Shown one piece after another: positions 24,413 through 36,500 of a DNA stretch of 64,000 nt (the stretch's first letter is position 1; each line of letters opens with the position of its first letter). This stretch comes from Piliocolobus tephrosceles. Lineage: Eukaryota > Chordata > Mammalia > Primates > Cercopithecidae. The notes under the pieces are model-generated. The model ran no database searches and was not told where the DNA came from. It saw only the letters and a program-made list of their open reading frames with translations. The stretch lies in NCBI RefSeq assembly GCF_002776525.5, contig NC_045444.1:28492702-28556701 (forward strand). The letters run 5' to 3'. The translations under genes were made by a program, and so were the position numbers.

Positions 24413-24589
24413 GTAATCATAATACAGAAAAAAGTTGATTTTATAAAAGGTCTTTACATAACATCTTAAGACATGATTTCATTTGCATTTTAGAAAAATT
24501 GATCTATGGATGACATAGAGTTTTGATTATAAGGTGAAATATAGAGACAGGGAATGAAGTTAGGAAACTGTCCAAAGAAAATTGTAACA

Positions 24590-25985
24590 CGATGATGACA
24601 CGGGATTCTTTTGGTGCTCCTTTGCCAGCTGAAAACCTCAGTGGCTGGTACTCTGCCCCGGCTTTGCTCAGTCCCTCTGGGCTTGCTCTGCCCCCTTGGC
24701 CTGGCAGGCTGTTGTTGGCTCATTCCCAGATTCCATGATCACCACAGTTCTGCATACAGCCCATAGTGGGACCAGGTGTGCCCAAAGTGGCTTCCACAGC
24801 TGGGTGTGGGCCTTCAGACAAGGGGGAACACGGTGGTGCTGAAAAACTCAGAAATGCAAGCAAGTGCAGGGCACCAACTGGGTGTCACCGCTTCTGCTAG
24901 GGGAGTCCCAAGGTCTGAGACACCAGGGAATGCCACAACTCTCTTTCTCCTTCCCGCTGCTTGCAGCTCAGCGAGTGGGGATTATAACTCGTTCATTCCT
25001 GCTGCCTGTGGCTTAGTGAATAGTGGTGCATTACAACTCTGGCTCAGAGAGTCCCAAGGTCTCGGCCCCCAGAAGGGTCACAGCCCCTGTCATCCTTGCC
25101 CCCTGCAGCTTCGTGAGCTGGTCAGGAATATGTTACAATTTTTTTTTGCTTGTGTTATTCAGCAGATTCTGGGTTCTTGTCCTGCAACCAAGAAGAATGA
25201 GGTATGCAGACACTGGAGACTGAGCAAGGCAGAGAATCATTTTATTGAACAACAGAAAAGCTCTTGACAGCAAGAGAGGACCCAAAGTGGGTCTTCTCTT
25301 GGCCCTGTGTGAGAAGGGGCCAGAAAGCAGATAGCTGTCTGTGTGGCTGAGTCTGGCATTTTTATAGGTTTGGAATGAGGATGCACGGGTTGTAGGCAGC
25401 CTTGGAAAAGGCAACATTTGATTGAATAAAAAGCTTTATTCATCATGTCTGTAATCCCAGCACTTTGAGGGGCCAAGGCGGGTGGATCACCTGAGCTGAG
25501 GAGTTCAAGACCAGCCTGACCAACATGGTGAAACCACGTCTTGGCTAAAAATACAAAATTATCGGTGTGTGGTGGCACACCTGTAATCCCAGCTCTTCGG
25601 GAGGCTAAGGCAGGAGAATCACTTGAACCCGGGAGGTGGAGGATGCAGTGAGCCAAGACCACACCATTGAACTCCAGCCTGGACAACAGAGTGACATGTC
25701 GTCTCAAAAAAAAAAAAAAAGCATTATTCAGAAAGGACCAATCAGGGAAAAAGTGGGCAAACAGGAATAGAAGTTCTTACTCCAGTCATAGACTCTATCT
25801 GGAACCAGCAGCTGGTGGTTCAGGCTTTAAATTGTCTTTGATTTGAAGGCTGGGTTTCACCAGGAACCCAACCCTGTCTACCTAGGAATTTGTCTGTCTC
25901 CTGCCACTATCAATGACCAGTTAGACTGAGACATGCAGCGGGAGGGGGAATGCTATAGAAGGAAGGAGTAGACAGTCATTGGTCA
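24590..25985 (-). repeat. ERV1-class LTR with leader-like internal sequence, Alu inside
   Basis: Read on the minus strand, a TATA-like box (cctataaaaatg, near 25362) and an AATAAA (near 25239) are spaced as in an LTR. The U5-like part ends TTGTAACA at 25131. Sequence continuing to about 24590 is GC-rich and made of imperfect repeats ('gagtcccaaggtc', 'cagctcagcgag'), as in ERV1 leaders. An Alu at 25443-25718 interrupts U3. I cannot name the family. Long open frames here are by-products. Confidence 0.65.
25443..25718 (+). repeat. AluS inserted in the ERV1 LTR
   Basis: Slightly 5'-shortened AluS flanked by AAGCTTTATTCA (25431-25442) and AAGCATTATTCA (25719-25730). Confidence 0.93.
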
Positions 25986-27620
25986 AAGTGAAGACTCCAT
26001 GTTTTCTTTTAAAAACCCAGTAGAATTTATGATTCTATGTTTTTGTGAAAAGTCATGGGTAAGAGGAAATTAGAAAGCAATTTCTTCTGCCTATGTCTTC
26101 TTGCTGATTATTTTTTTGCTCTATATTCATGTCTTTTCATTAATGAAAAATCAAGAGTATCCTGCTTAGCTACTTATTGGTGTCAGTAAAACATTAACCT
26201 ACTATTGCATTCAGCCTGTGTCAGTGCAGTGAGTCCAAAGGTCCATTTCTCAAGCGCAATAGAGATACAGGGGTCCTGTATGAGACGAATTATTTTTTGT
26301 TTGTTTTGTTTTGTTTTGTTGTTCATAGAGACAGGGTCTCGTTCTGTTGCACGGGCTGAAACACAGTGGCAGAATCGATATAAATGTAAGGTGGTATGTA
26401 GATATTTATTTATGTATGTGCCTTTAAAAAAACTAAATAAAATGACACAAAAGATGTTGAAAAAGAGGAAATCAAAGAAAATGTACAAGAAAAATATCAA
26501 CAAAAACAGATTTTCCTATATTAAGATAAAAATTAAATTCATGGAAAAAAGTATAACATGAACAAATGAGAATATTTTATTGAGTAAAATGAAAATAAAT
26601 AATAATAGTTTTATCTATTAAGAACATTAACTGATGTATACACTATATATTCCAGTATTTTTTCCCAGTTTCTCATTTGTCTTTTGTCTTTATTCAGGAA
26701 GTTTAGGAATGAGGCAGGATCATCGAACCTGGAAACTAGGAATCTCTGAAGCCACTAAAGAGCCTGAAGTGTGCACAGGGCCAAGTAGCTAGAGGTGCCC
26801 ATGAAAGGAATACAGGGGGAGATCCTTCAGCCTTTGCAGAATGAGAAGCCTGTAGTTACAGTGAAGAAACAGTTTAACTTAGCATAACATTTATAAGTTG
26901 GAAGAAAATATTTCTAACAAATATAACTGATATTACTCAGGATATAAAATGTTCTACCACAAATAATGCAACAGGAATATGGACCAAAGTTATGTTTCCT
27001 TTATCTTAACATTCAGCTAGAGGTTTTGAAATGCTTTATTGCATCACAGCTGAGAACTACTGGGAGTCAATGATCCTGCTCCGCTTGGTGTGTTTCGGCA
27101 AAGAGGAGGCTGCAAACTGCTGTTCCTGTGAAGTTTGATAGAAAACTGCAAGGCCAGCTTTCCATGGTACAGACTCTTTGTCCTTGGGGCCATCCATATT
27201 GAATTGTTTTTCATATACCATATAAAGACCATTTTTAAAATTAAAAACAATAACAATTTCTTAATAATGAATGTTAAAATAACCAGGAAATAATTAGAAT
27301 TATGAAATTAAACCAATGAGATAAAGTGAAAGAACAGAATGCAAGAAACTGAGAAGTTGAGTAAAAATAAAGAATAAATAGCATAATATAAGAAAAAGGT
27401 AAAACTGTGTAACAGAAAACAATTTTTAAAAATACTGACATCAGTAAAGTAGAAATAAGCATAAAGGTGAGTTATGAAATAAACTAGGGAAAGAAATAAA
27501 AGGAATAAAAAAGAGTTAAAAATGAATCAATATTGAAATAATACAAAGAAAATATAAGAAATAAATTGGGGAAAAGTGGAAGAGATAAGCAACTTGATTG
27601 GAAAAAGAAATGTTAAAAAA
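25986..27620. other. AT-rich DNA with a small Alu fragment and a GC-richer island
   Basis: A 50-base Alu piece lies at 26326-26376 (minus) beside (GTTTT)n. The segment 27045-27200 is clearly more GC-rich than its flanks and holds the minus-strand open frame listed separately. Otherwise nothing. Confidence 0.6.
27057..27197 (-). other. Unrecognised 46-codon open frame followed by AATAAA
   Basis: On the minus strand an ATG at 27197 opens a frame ending at TAG (27057-27059), and the frame stays open a further ~21 codons upstream of the ATG. The predicted peptide is hydrophilic and ends in a basic stretch (KHTKRSRIIDSQ). AATAAA (27035-27040) follows 17 bases after the stop. Base composition is unlike the AT-rich flanks. 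It could be the 3' end of an old retrocopy, a lone exon, or chance. I do not recognise the protein, and no A tail or duplication is visible. Confidence 0.3.
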
Positions 27621-27633
27621 AATAAGTTAAGGG

Positions 27634-27939
27634 GACCACACAGTGTCTCATATCTGTAATCCTGGCACTTTGGGAGGCTGAGATAGGAGATCGCTTGAGT
27701 TCAGGAGTTTGAGATTAGCCTGGGCAACGTGGTGAAAACCCGTCTCTACAAACAATACAAAAATTATTGTTTGTAGTGGTGGTGCACACCTGTGATTCCA
27801 GCTAGTTGGGGAGGTTCAGGTGGGAGGATCACTTGAGCCCAGGAGGTAGAGGTTGCAGTGAGTCATGATTACACCACTGCATTCTAGCCTGGGCAGCAGA
27901 ATGAGTCCCTGTCTCAAAAAGAAAAAGAAAAAATAAATA
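27634..27939 (+). repeat. Old Alu with TSD
   Basis: AluJ flanked by AATAAGTTAAGGG (about 27621) and AATAAGTTGAGGG (about 27940). Confidence 0.9.
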
Positions 27940-28326
27940 AATAAGTTGAGGGTAAGGGGATACAGGGATCTCACTGTACTTTCTTCCCAGTTTTGCTATG
28001 AACCTAAAATTGCACAGTGGAATAGAATAAAATCTATATAAAAGAATAAACATTTTTTAATTGGCAATAAGCTGAAAAAGGAAAATACAGTTAAACACCA
28101 TGTAAAACAACAAAATATGGTAAAACAATGTAGTAGGGAAAAGTTGTAATTTATTTTAGACAGTATTAGTATATCCTGAATAAAAAGAATTATTACTGTT
28201 ATGTAATTATGAGTGATATTGCTCAAAGCTATTGTACATATACTTGGTTGTTTACTTTGTATGTTTGCAGGAGTATTTAAACTTTGTATAATCTTTTTAC
28301 AAAACAATTTAAGTATAGACTCTTTC

Positions 28327-28595
28327 CACTTTGGGAGGCCAAGGCTGGCTGATCACGAGGTCAGGAGATCGAAACCATCCTGGCTAACACGGTGATACCC
28401 CATCTCTACTAAAAATACAAAAACAAAATTAGCGGGGCATGGTAGTGGGCACTTGTAGTCCCAGTTGCTCAGGAGGCTGAGGAGAGAATGGCGTGAACTT
28501 GGGAGGTGGAGCTTGCAGTGAGATTGCGCCACTGCACTCCAGCCTGGGCAACCAAGCAAGACTCTGTCTCAAAAAAAAAAAAAAAAAAAAAAAAA
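28327..28595 (+). repeat. 5'-truncated AluY/S
   Basis: Starts at 'cactttgggagg'. A long A tail runs at 28571-28595. 'tatagactcttt' before and 'actagaatcttt' after look like a decayed duplication. Confidence 0.9.
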
Positions 28596-31470
28596 TACTA
28601 GAATCTTTCAAGGTGAAAATAAAACCTGTTTATCTGAAATAAATAATAATAATTAGCTCTGATGAAAATACATGTGATACAATTCCTTATCAACTTTTTT
28701 TAAAAAATTGAAACAGTATTTTGCAGCTTACATTCCTATTCTTATCAAGTTTTGGAACTGAAATTAGCATAACTTCAGAAAATGAATAGGAAAGCTCATC
28801 TTTTTGTATGATCTGGAATAGTTTGAATAACATGAGACTCTCCTAATCTTTAATGCTGTGCTAGAATTCATATGCAAAACTTTTCAAACATAATGTGTGC
28901 CTTCTATTTTTTTTTTCTGTACTTCCTGGCAATGGGGATGTTTCCTTTTATACAATGACTCTTTAAACACATTTTTAATCTCCTCTAAAGGAATTGTTTT
29001 CTTCAACTGTTTCTCTTATTTGGTTGGTTTTGAAAATTTGCCTTTTGCTAACTAATTATGTTTTTCCTCTAAATTACAAAAATATTTCTATAGAGGATAC
29101 TATTTTCTTACATGAATACAAGTTAAAATTTCAAATGCATTTGTCCTTTTCTGTTTCTTGCTAGTTCTTCCTCTTATCTGATAATCTGCATCTTCCTTGT
29201 CTAGATTCAGAGCCCCTTAGTAGCACTTTTCTTTGGTTTTTGGGGACATACTGCACCATTCTTCAGATCCTACTCTAGTGGACTCTTTTCCCCTGCCTGC
29301 AATGTGGGGTTAAGACAATTTAGGAATTTGCTATATTTTGGTGTCTGTCTATAAGCTATGAGAAGTTTCAGACGACTGGCAAAATGGTGGACCGATATTG
29401 GACACTTCCAAAATGAGAATTTTTACAGCATTTATTAGTGACACTAGAAAACACTTTGCCAGACAAACATAGGAAGAAAGGACAAATCCCAGAAGAGGAT
29501 CTTGAAGTGATATCTCCAAACATCAGCTTTATACTACCCCTGTTGACAGTCATTTTTAATATTAAGAAAAAATTTCTTTTGTGAGTTGTTATGGTAAAAG
29601 AGGGCATGTGCATTGTAACTTGTACTATAGAAAAAAAAAAAAAAACCTGGTATATGAAAGCTTTGTCTTTAGATGGAGATTTTGTAAGACCTGTTCCCAT
29701 TTTACAGAGTCATCATGACATCAATGATGTTGTTATGCGGTCAGTGATGTCAATATGACTGAACTCACTTTGGGTTTTTCATGTTTTACAGGAACCTCAG
29801 AAATTCCTCATGTAAACAATCAGACAATTGAGCAAATTGACCTTCAAACACATATAACAGAAAACTACTAAAGGTCCCCTGCTACAGCACACGATTTAGA
29901 TTGCCTTCTAGACCTTTGTGAGTTTAACAGTGAGGGAAAAGTTCTGCTCTAGGAAAAAGGGAATGGGTTATAGGAATTTTAGATTCTAAGTAAATTTTAA
30001 TCACCAACTGGCAAAATGTCATTTGCTTATAATGAACCCTTGCATTTTCCTCTGAAAAACTGAAAATACAACATATAGAGGGTAGGAAAGTCCCTTCCCA
30101 TTACTGAGAACTTTTTCTAATAACCAGACTATGTACCTCACGGGAAGGAAAAAAGTAGATTGTCTAAATATAGCCTAGTGATTTATTAGCATATTAATTT
30201 GCTTTGCCTTCCCAGTTGTAAAAGTGAGGGAGAGGGAGAAGAAAGGAGAGAATGGGGGAGGAAATGAGAGTGCAGTGGAGGGAAGAGAGAAAAAGGGAAA
30301 AAAGAAAAGGAGAGAGAGAAAGAGAGGAAGGGAAGGCAAGAGGAGGGCATTGGAGAAAGAGGAGAGATGGCCAGAGGAGGGAAAGAGGAGGGGGCAGCAG
30401 GAAAGGAAGGAGAGGGGAAGAAAGGGCAGGTAAGGGGAGGGGTGAAGAAGAGAGGAGAGATAAGTTTGTGTGTGCTCTGTTTTTTATACTTTCCCCTACC
30501 CATAGAGAGAAGATGCTGTGTTCCTTGGCAGAAATTGCTTAAGGCAAATCTCCTGACCTAGCATTTGAGAACGTTTTTGTTATGTCATATTGGTTATCCC
30601 CAAGGGGAAGTTTGGGAAGAGTGATTGGGTGTGCAGGGCCCTGGGATACATGAGGTGAGGGGAAAGGAGAGGCAGGAGGGCAGAGAGAAGGAAGCTAATT
30701 GGCCCCTCGCATGTGGGAACTTCCCAACACCCTGTGTAAAGAAGAAAGAAGAGTTCCAATGATGAATGACTCAGAGTAAATTTTCCTCCTAAGAAGTCAC
30801 ATGTGAGCTCTGCATTTTTATTTAACTAACAAAAATAGTGTATTGTGAAATTTTCTGTTTACCCAAGTTTGAGACTGCAGTTTTTTTTTTTTTTTTTTTT
30901 TTTTTATTAGTTCTTTCCTAACTTGTCCCTGTCTTTAATCTCATTACTCACTTCACATACTGAGCACCCAGCATTAGAGTGTTATGATCAGACTGGTAGT
31001 GCAGCCTTGGATTCTTACAGAAAGAGTTTACTGCTCTGAATTTAATTTGGTTAATGATCTAGCAAGCACCCATTTTAGTCTACTAAATGCTAGGTACTGG
31101 CCTAACTGTGGCAAAAAGGCCCTGAAGAATAAGACTAAAGTTCGTAGTTCAAGATTACCTTTTGAGAGGAAAAAACTTCCCCATATTTCCAATAATCAAT
31201 GTTTATAAAATAAACTAAATCTTAATTTAAAAACATAAAACAAATTAACCAGTTTAATAGATATTTATTTAGCTCCATACATAGGCAGAGCTCTAAGGAG
31301 GATAAAATCAGTCTTTTCCTCTCACAAACATATCATGTTATCAGCGGGATGGCATACCTGGAAATTAGAAGACAACTGGGAATTGTACAACAGCTTATTT
31401 TGGCAACACTTTTTTTCTTTCTGTTTCCAAAAGGAAGGAATGGTAGCTCACACTGTTCTCTGTTTAACCT
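28596..31470. other. Unique DNA with a large polypurine tract
   Basis: No gene recognised. The purine-rich tract at 30225-30465 is listed separately. A lone T-run lies near 30881-30905. Open frames in the purine tract are compositional artefacts. Confidence 0.55.
30225..30465 (+). repeat. Polypurine (GA-rich) low-complexity tract
   Basis: About 240 bases almost wholly A and G on the plus strand, without a simple repeat unit. Such tracts can form triplex DNA. Confidence 0.9.
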
Positions 31471-31479
31471 CCACTGCTG

Positions 31480-31665
31480 GCCGGCAGTGGGTCTTGCTTT
31501 CACCCCCGACCCCGCATGACTTGTTCTCTCACAATTCCCTTCTGTATTTAGGGGCCTATGTTATTATACAAGTTTTGCTCCCCATTACATCCCTGGCATT
31601 TCACTTTGTGCTTGGTATAAAGAATATGCTTAATACTTTTCTTGAATGAATAAAGGTGTCAACTG
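31480..31665 (+). repeat. L2-like 3' end
   Basis: Diverged match to the LINE2 tail: 'catccctggcatttcactttgtgcttggtataaagaatatgc...cttgaatgaataaa'. Confidence 0.55.
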
Positions 31666-31670
31666 AAGAA

Positions 31671-32330
31671 TGACAGGTTTGTACATTTGGAAAGGAGAGC
31701 TTCATTTCACATAAAGGGTTGCAGCCTCCAGGGTGGCCATTCTGACCTCTGAAAAGCGTAGCCTCTGGTCAGAAGCCGGAAACAGACATTTTGAGGGAGG
31801 GGCAAAGGAAACAGAAATTTATGTTGAGCAGGGTAGCTGAATATACATATTCAATAAGCTATAGAGGGAGCCATGAATATTTATGAAAGGAGAAATGTGC
31901 GCATGCACAATAGAGTTTCATGCCTCTCCATGGGATCCGTGTTCAAAAAATGACAGCATTAATACAATCTGAGGGCGCAGTTTTCAGCCCAACGTGAAGC
32001 AGAGGATATGAAAGCTTTTACTGCACATTCTCCATAGACTAGCCGGAAACGCTCCATCATCAGTATTCTTTTTTTGTTCCAAACCACAAAAGGGAGAGAA
32101 AACATCAGGTGATGGTTGATGTCATTGGTGGAGTCTTTTGAAATAACTGGTTTCTGTTTAGCCGTAGGGCAGAAAGTCCAATCGTAGTTAGTGATGGGGG
32201 AGGTATGTGTTCCACTTCCTATCCTGTCATGGCCAAAAACTTAGTTTTCAAGTTTACTCTGGGGTCCCCTTGGCCAAGAGCATGTCCGTTCAGTTAGTCT
32301 AGGGGCTTAGGATTTTATTTTTATTCCTCA
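31671..32330 (-). repeat. Probable LTR, family not named
   Basis: Bounded by TG (31671) and CA (32330). Read on the minus strand it has a 'cataaatattcatg' TATA-like element and an LTR-like end ('gaagctctcctttccaaatg'). Its composition is unlike its neighbours. No terminal duplication was found and the family is uncertain. Confidence 0.5.
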
Positions 32331-32954
32331 AATATAACAAATTTAAAGAAAGAAAGAAATTTGTAAAACATAAGAAATAGAAGTATAACTTACACCTCCA
32401 AGCAAGTTCTTTAAAGGTGACAGAGTTAAACAGTAGTTTTAAGATAATATTTTGATGAAATTTTTAATCATATTATTGTAAGATTTTAGAAGAAGCAAGA
32501 TCTTGTGAAAACAAAATCTTGATGTCCATATCTGTCTCTCTAAATCTATAGTCAATCTTTTAAAAGAGTGACACAAAAATGACACAGATCCGCCCTCTGG
32601 TTCATTCCCCATACATTAGAGCCTGGTAATCTTCCAAAGTTTTTACAGCATAAGGCATACACCACAGAATAGATGCAAAAAAATTACGCCTTCTGAAATT
32701 TCCTGAATGGATTCAAATTTTTACTCTTCTAAGTCAGTCAATTGGTGGACTACTTACTTTATAGGATTATTGCAAGGATAGGATTGATGAAGTGAAATAT
32801 ATTTTCTTTTCCCTGGTTAATTACTCCTATTAAAGTAATTTTATGCACTTTATCTGCCTCTCTTGGAAACTGGAGAGTAGTACTTTCTGTCTGGTTTCTG
32901 AAGATTAAAAAAAAAGACAATATGTCACTTTTGACTTCAGTGTCATGGTACCTA

Positions 32955-33090
32955 TGGCTTTCTACCTGCATGGTTTTATCATCACAATAATCTTGAGAAG
33001 AAGGTATTTTTAAGTTCATTTGATAAATAGGAGACTGAGCCTCCACAAGGGTTAAGTGAATTGCTCAGGGTTATACAATGAACACTTGAT
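32955..33090 (+). repeat. MIR-like SINE
   Basis: 'catcacaataatcttgagaagaagg...gataaataggagactgag...gggttaagtgaattgctcagggttataca' follows the MIR core. Confidence 0.65.
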
Positions 33091-33257
33091 AGAAATGATT
33101 AAAGGACAATTGATTTGTTGTGGGTTGCTAAACAAAGCATAGGTGTGCATAAGTCATTCAATTATTCAGGCACAGTCTTCATCCTTAGTCCAAATATCGA
33201 AAGTCTTTGCTCTTAGTTTTTATAACTACAAGGATATTCATCAAAAGACCCAAACTC

Positions 33258-33560
33258 GGCCGGGCGCGGTGGCTCAAGCCTGTAATCCCAGCACTTTGGG
33301 AGGCCGAGAGGGGCGGATCACGAGGTCAGGAGATCGAGACCATCCTGGCTAACACGGTGAAACCCCGTCTCTACTAAAAATACAAAAACTAGCTGGGCGA
33401 GGTGGCGGGCGCCTGTAGTCCCAGCTACTCGGGAGGCTGAGGCAGGAGAATGGCGTAAACCCGGGAGGCGGAGCTTGCGGTGAGCTGAGATCTGGCCACT
33501 GCACTCCAGTCTGGGCGACAGAGCAAGACTCCGCCTCAAAAAAAAAAAAAAAAAAAAAAA
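33258..33560 (+). repeat. Young full-length AluY (Old World monkey YR-like)
   Basis: Nearly undamaged Alu from ggccgggcgcggtgg to a pure A tail, flanked by AGACCCAAACTC (33246-33257 and 33560-33571). 'ggctcaagcctgtaatcc' and 'gagatctggccactgc' are the variants used in the species inference. Confidence 0.97.
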
Positions 33561-33571
33561 GACCCAAACTC

Positions 33572-36500
33572 AGGAATAAGCCTAAAGAGGTAGTCAGAGT
33601 AGAACAAAAGACAGTTCACAGACTTAAATGAACAATTTGCATTAATGAAGTTTGCCAGGCTAGTTTCCACTTGAATCTTCAGATCTTTCTTCCTTGACTG
33701 TCTTGTTAACTGTCCAGATTTATTACCGAGGAGTTTTTTTGTTTGTTTGTTTTTGTTTTTTAAACTCACATGTTAGGCAATAGAATGTATTCTGGAATTG
33801 AGAGCCTATTTTAAATTTTTGACTAAAAAGTGTACCCATTAAATGTCATAGATTCGGCCATTAGGCTGAAAATTCTCAGTGTATTTGACGGAGGGTACTG
33901 TCTCAAAAATCCAGAGCTCAAACTGAAGAATTAAGGCAAAATTTGGAATTTAGCTCTAGGACAAACTCATCAATTCAGGGGTCAGAGATTTATGTAGTTA
34001 GAGGACAAGTGCGTGTTTACCTGAGTTTGAAGAGCAAAGTTGCTTCTGGAAAGAAGCCCTCACTGGAGGCTCTGGCATTTGAAATGGGGGGCAGGAGCAT
34101 ATGTTGCTTAAATTTCTGACAGTGGCTGGAGATTACAGATTGGTTAGGGAAGAGGAAGTAAAGTACAAGTATGTTTATAAATTCTCCACTGGGTGGAGTC
34201 TGAGCAGTTCTTTGAATTTCTTACTCTAAGATCTGGCCTGTACATTTGCAAGGAATTCTTGAGAGCTTCCTGGACAGATTCTGGGAGCCAAGCACCCCAT
34301 TGGAATCCTAGCTGGTAAGCTTGAGGCACTGATAAAAACTCTCTACCCTAATGTTTACTCCATGTTTTTTCCAAATGAAACTTCTGTCAGCTAGAATCCT
34401 TGTCATAGTGTTTTAGAGGTTTTTTTTTTTTTTTTTTTTCTGCTGCTGTCTTCTTTTATTTTCATATTATTTTTGTAAATAAAAATGGTATGAACTTCCT
34501 AAAGGCCCCGCCTTTAGAAATGGGTTAAATGAAGAGATCTTTACTAATGTAATGGAAAAGAACTGATGTCCATAGTGCACTGAATGTGGTTACATTTGAC
34601 AAACCAAAGTTAGTCCTGTTCTTATTTGAGTTTAAACGGCAAGATTAGGTCAAACTCCAGATGAGGGAAAGATATTCTTAAACAGATTTTGAGTCTACTG
34701 TTTTCTGGTAACTTTAATTGTCTTATGCTGCTAGTAGTCATATTAAATATTTAGAGAAGTGAAAATGCCTATTCTTGAACAGAGTTTCTTCCCCTTTCAT
34801 TTTATGAAACCTAAGAAGAGAAAGTTGATACACTTTTTAAAAATATACTAGATTTTTTTTTCCTTTCTGCTTTTATTTTGAGGCCAATGGGGTGTTATTT
34901 AATAGTAACACTGAAGCAAATGTATTGATTTTATTAATGTGTTCAGAAAGTAATTCATATCCTAGATATGAAATATACACTTGTAACACAGTAATGTTAC
35001 CCATTTCTCAATGATATACCTAAAGAATCTTGCTGAATATGCATATTGTTTTTCCTTTTTTCTTTATTAATGAAAAACTACACACTTTCTCGACATATTT
35101 TTAAGTGAGGTTCTAAACTTTGAACTCCTATGTACAATTTGCTTATTTCAGGCGTGAATGTGAAGCTGTGTAAAGATTAACTATTGGACACTCACGGTCA
35201 TTCATTTAACTATTTAGCCCTAAATCAGTGGGTGACTAGGAGATTCTAAATTCTGTTATTTTCTTAAAATCAATCGGTTTTTAATTATTATACTAGCTTT
35301 TTACTTTAAAGTTCTAACTGTCTAAATAAAACTCTAAAAGCACAGTTTCCAAACCTAAATTGAAGGCACATTGGTGCTGTCCATCAGAAAGTATTGATAA
35401 TTTTTAAAAAATTACGAACTATCTTTTATCTTTTTATAAAGGACCTAATGTCACTTGAGTTTAACCATAATCCTTGGAAGAAAGTAAAATTTAACTTTAA
35501 ATAACATTGACATACAGAGCAGTTAGGTGACTTGCCTGAGACCATATGGTATGCATGTCACCCCTCTTGATAAAATTAACATTAAATATGTAAAATTTGA
35601 AAATTTGTAAAATATGTAAAAGTTGAAGTTTTTAAGAGTTTGGATTTAATTTCTTCATTTCAAAATATGAGCATGTCACTTTATTTGCAAACTGAACGTG
35701 GCATAATATTATGGCTTGTGAACACTAATAGTCTTAGCCGCTGGGGTGAGTGAAGAATTAAGCAGCAATTAGTATAAGTGAATAAATTGCATCCTTAGAG
35801 TGAGTGCACTGTGCTATCCTGGGAACTAAAGACTGTATTTGAGTATGCGAAGTTGTGCACAGTGGTGGAGTAGGGCAGGGTGCAGTCATTTGGAAGACTA
35901 TGCCCATGAAGTACCTCAAGGTACCCCAGACGTGACAGGCCCAGGAGCGGAACCAACCACTTTAACTTTTGCCTGGCTGAAACTGGACTGGGAAGGATGG
36001 ATTAAAAAGGGTAAATCAATTCATACATAACCTGTGGTACTTTGCAGCTTGAGTGTAGGACTGAAAAAAGAAGCCAAAGAAAAAGGGAATGAGCTGAAGA
36101 AATACACACACATACACACACACACATCAGGAAGCAATATGCAAGGAAAAATCAAGTGAGAGGTTCAAGGCTCCGATGAGGAATTGTGCTCTGTGTGTTC
36201 CATTCATGGGCTTTACCGAAGGCCAGCACAATGGCCTCAGCATCTCAGGCATGGTTAAGTACCCTACTGTGCACTCTGCTATCCTTTTAGTCCATTGCTG
36301 TTTCTACTCTGTCTGTGCCAGGGTTTCGTCTTGATATGGAGCAAAAGGATTCTGATGCCTCAGGGTTATTACAAGGATTAAATAAGATACAGATAGAATG
36401 ACACTAATGAGTATCATTTTTAAAATAAGGAAAGTTGAAATTTATTCAGAATCTGTTGGTAACAAACTAATCTCTTTAAGTAACCCCACTTAGAGTTTAA

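Noticed and set aside
24776..25417. Open frames of 163 and 94 codons on opposite strands
   Set aside because: Both fall in the GC-rich ERV1 LTR/leader sequence and show no viral or cellular protein motif.
25237..25707. 156-codon open frame, minus strand
   Set aside because: Its first half is translated antisense Alu and the rest is LTR.
30186..30561. Overlapping open frames on both strands rich in E/R/K/G or S/P/F
   Set aside because: Low-complexity translation of the polypurine tract.
36010..36020. Candidate donor sites for KYNU exon 1 (also 'ctgggGTGAGTG' near 35742)
   Set aside because: No promoter or mRNA evidence visible and many similar GT sites by chance. I cannot place exon 1.
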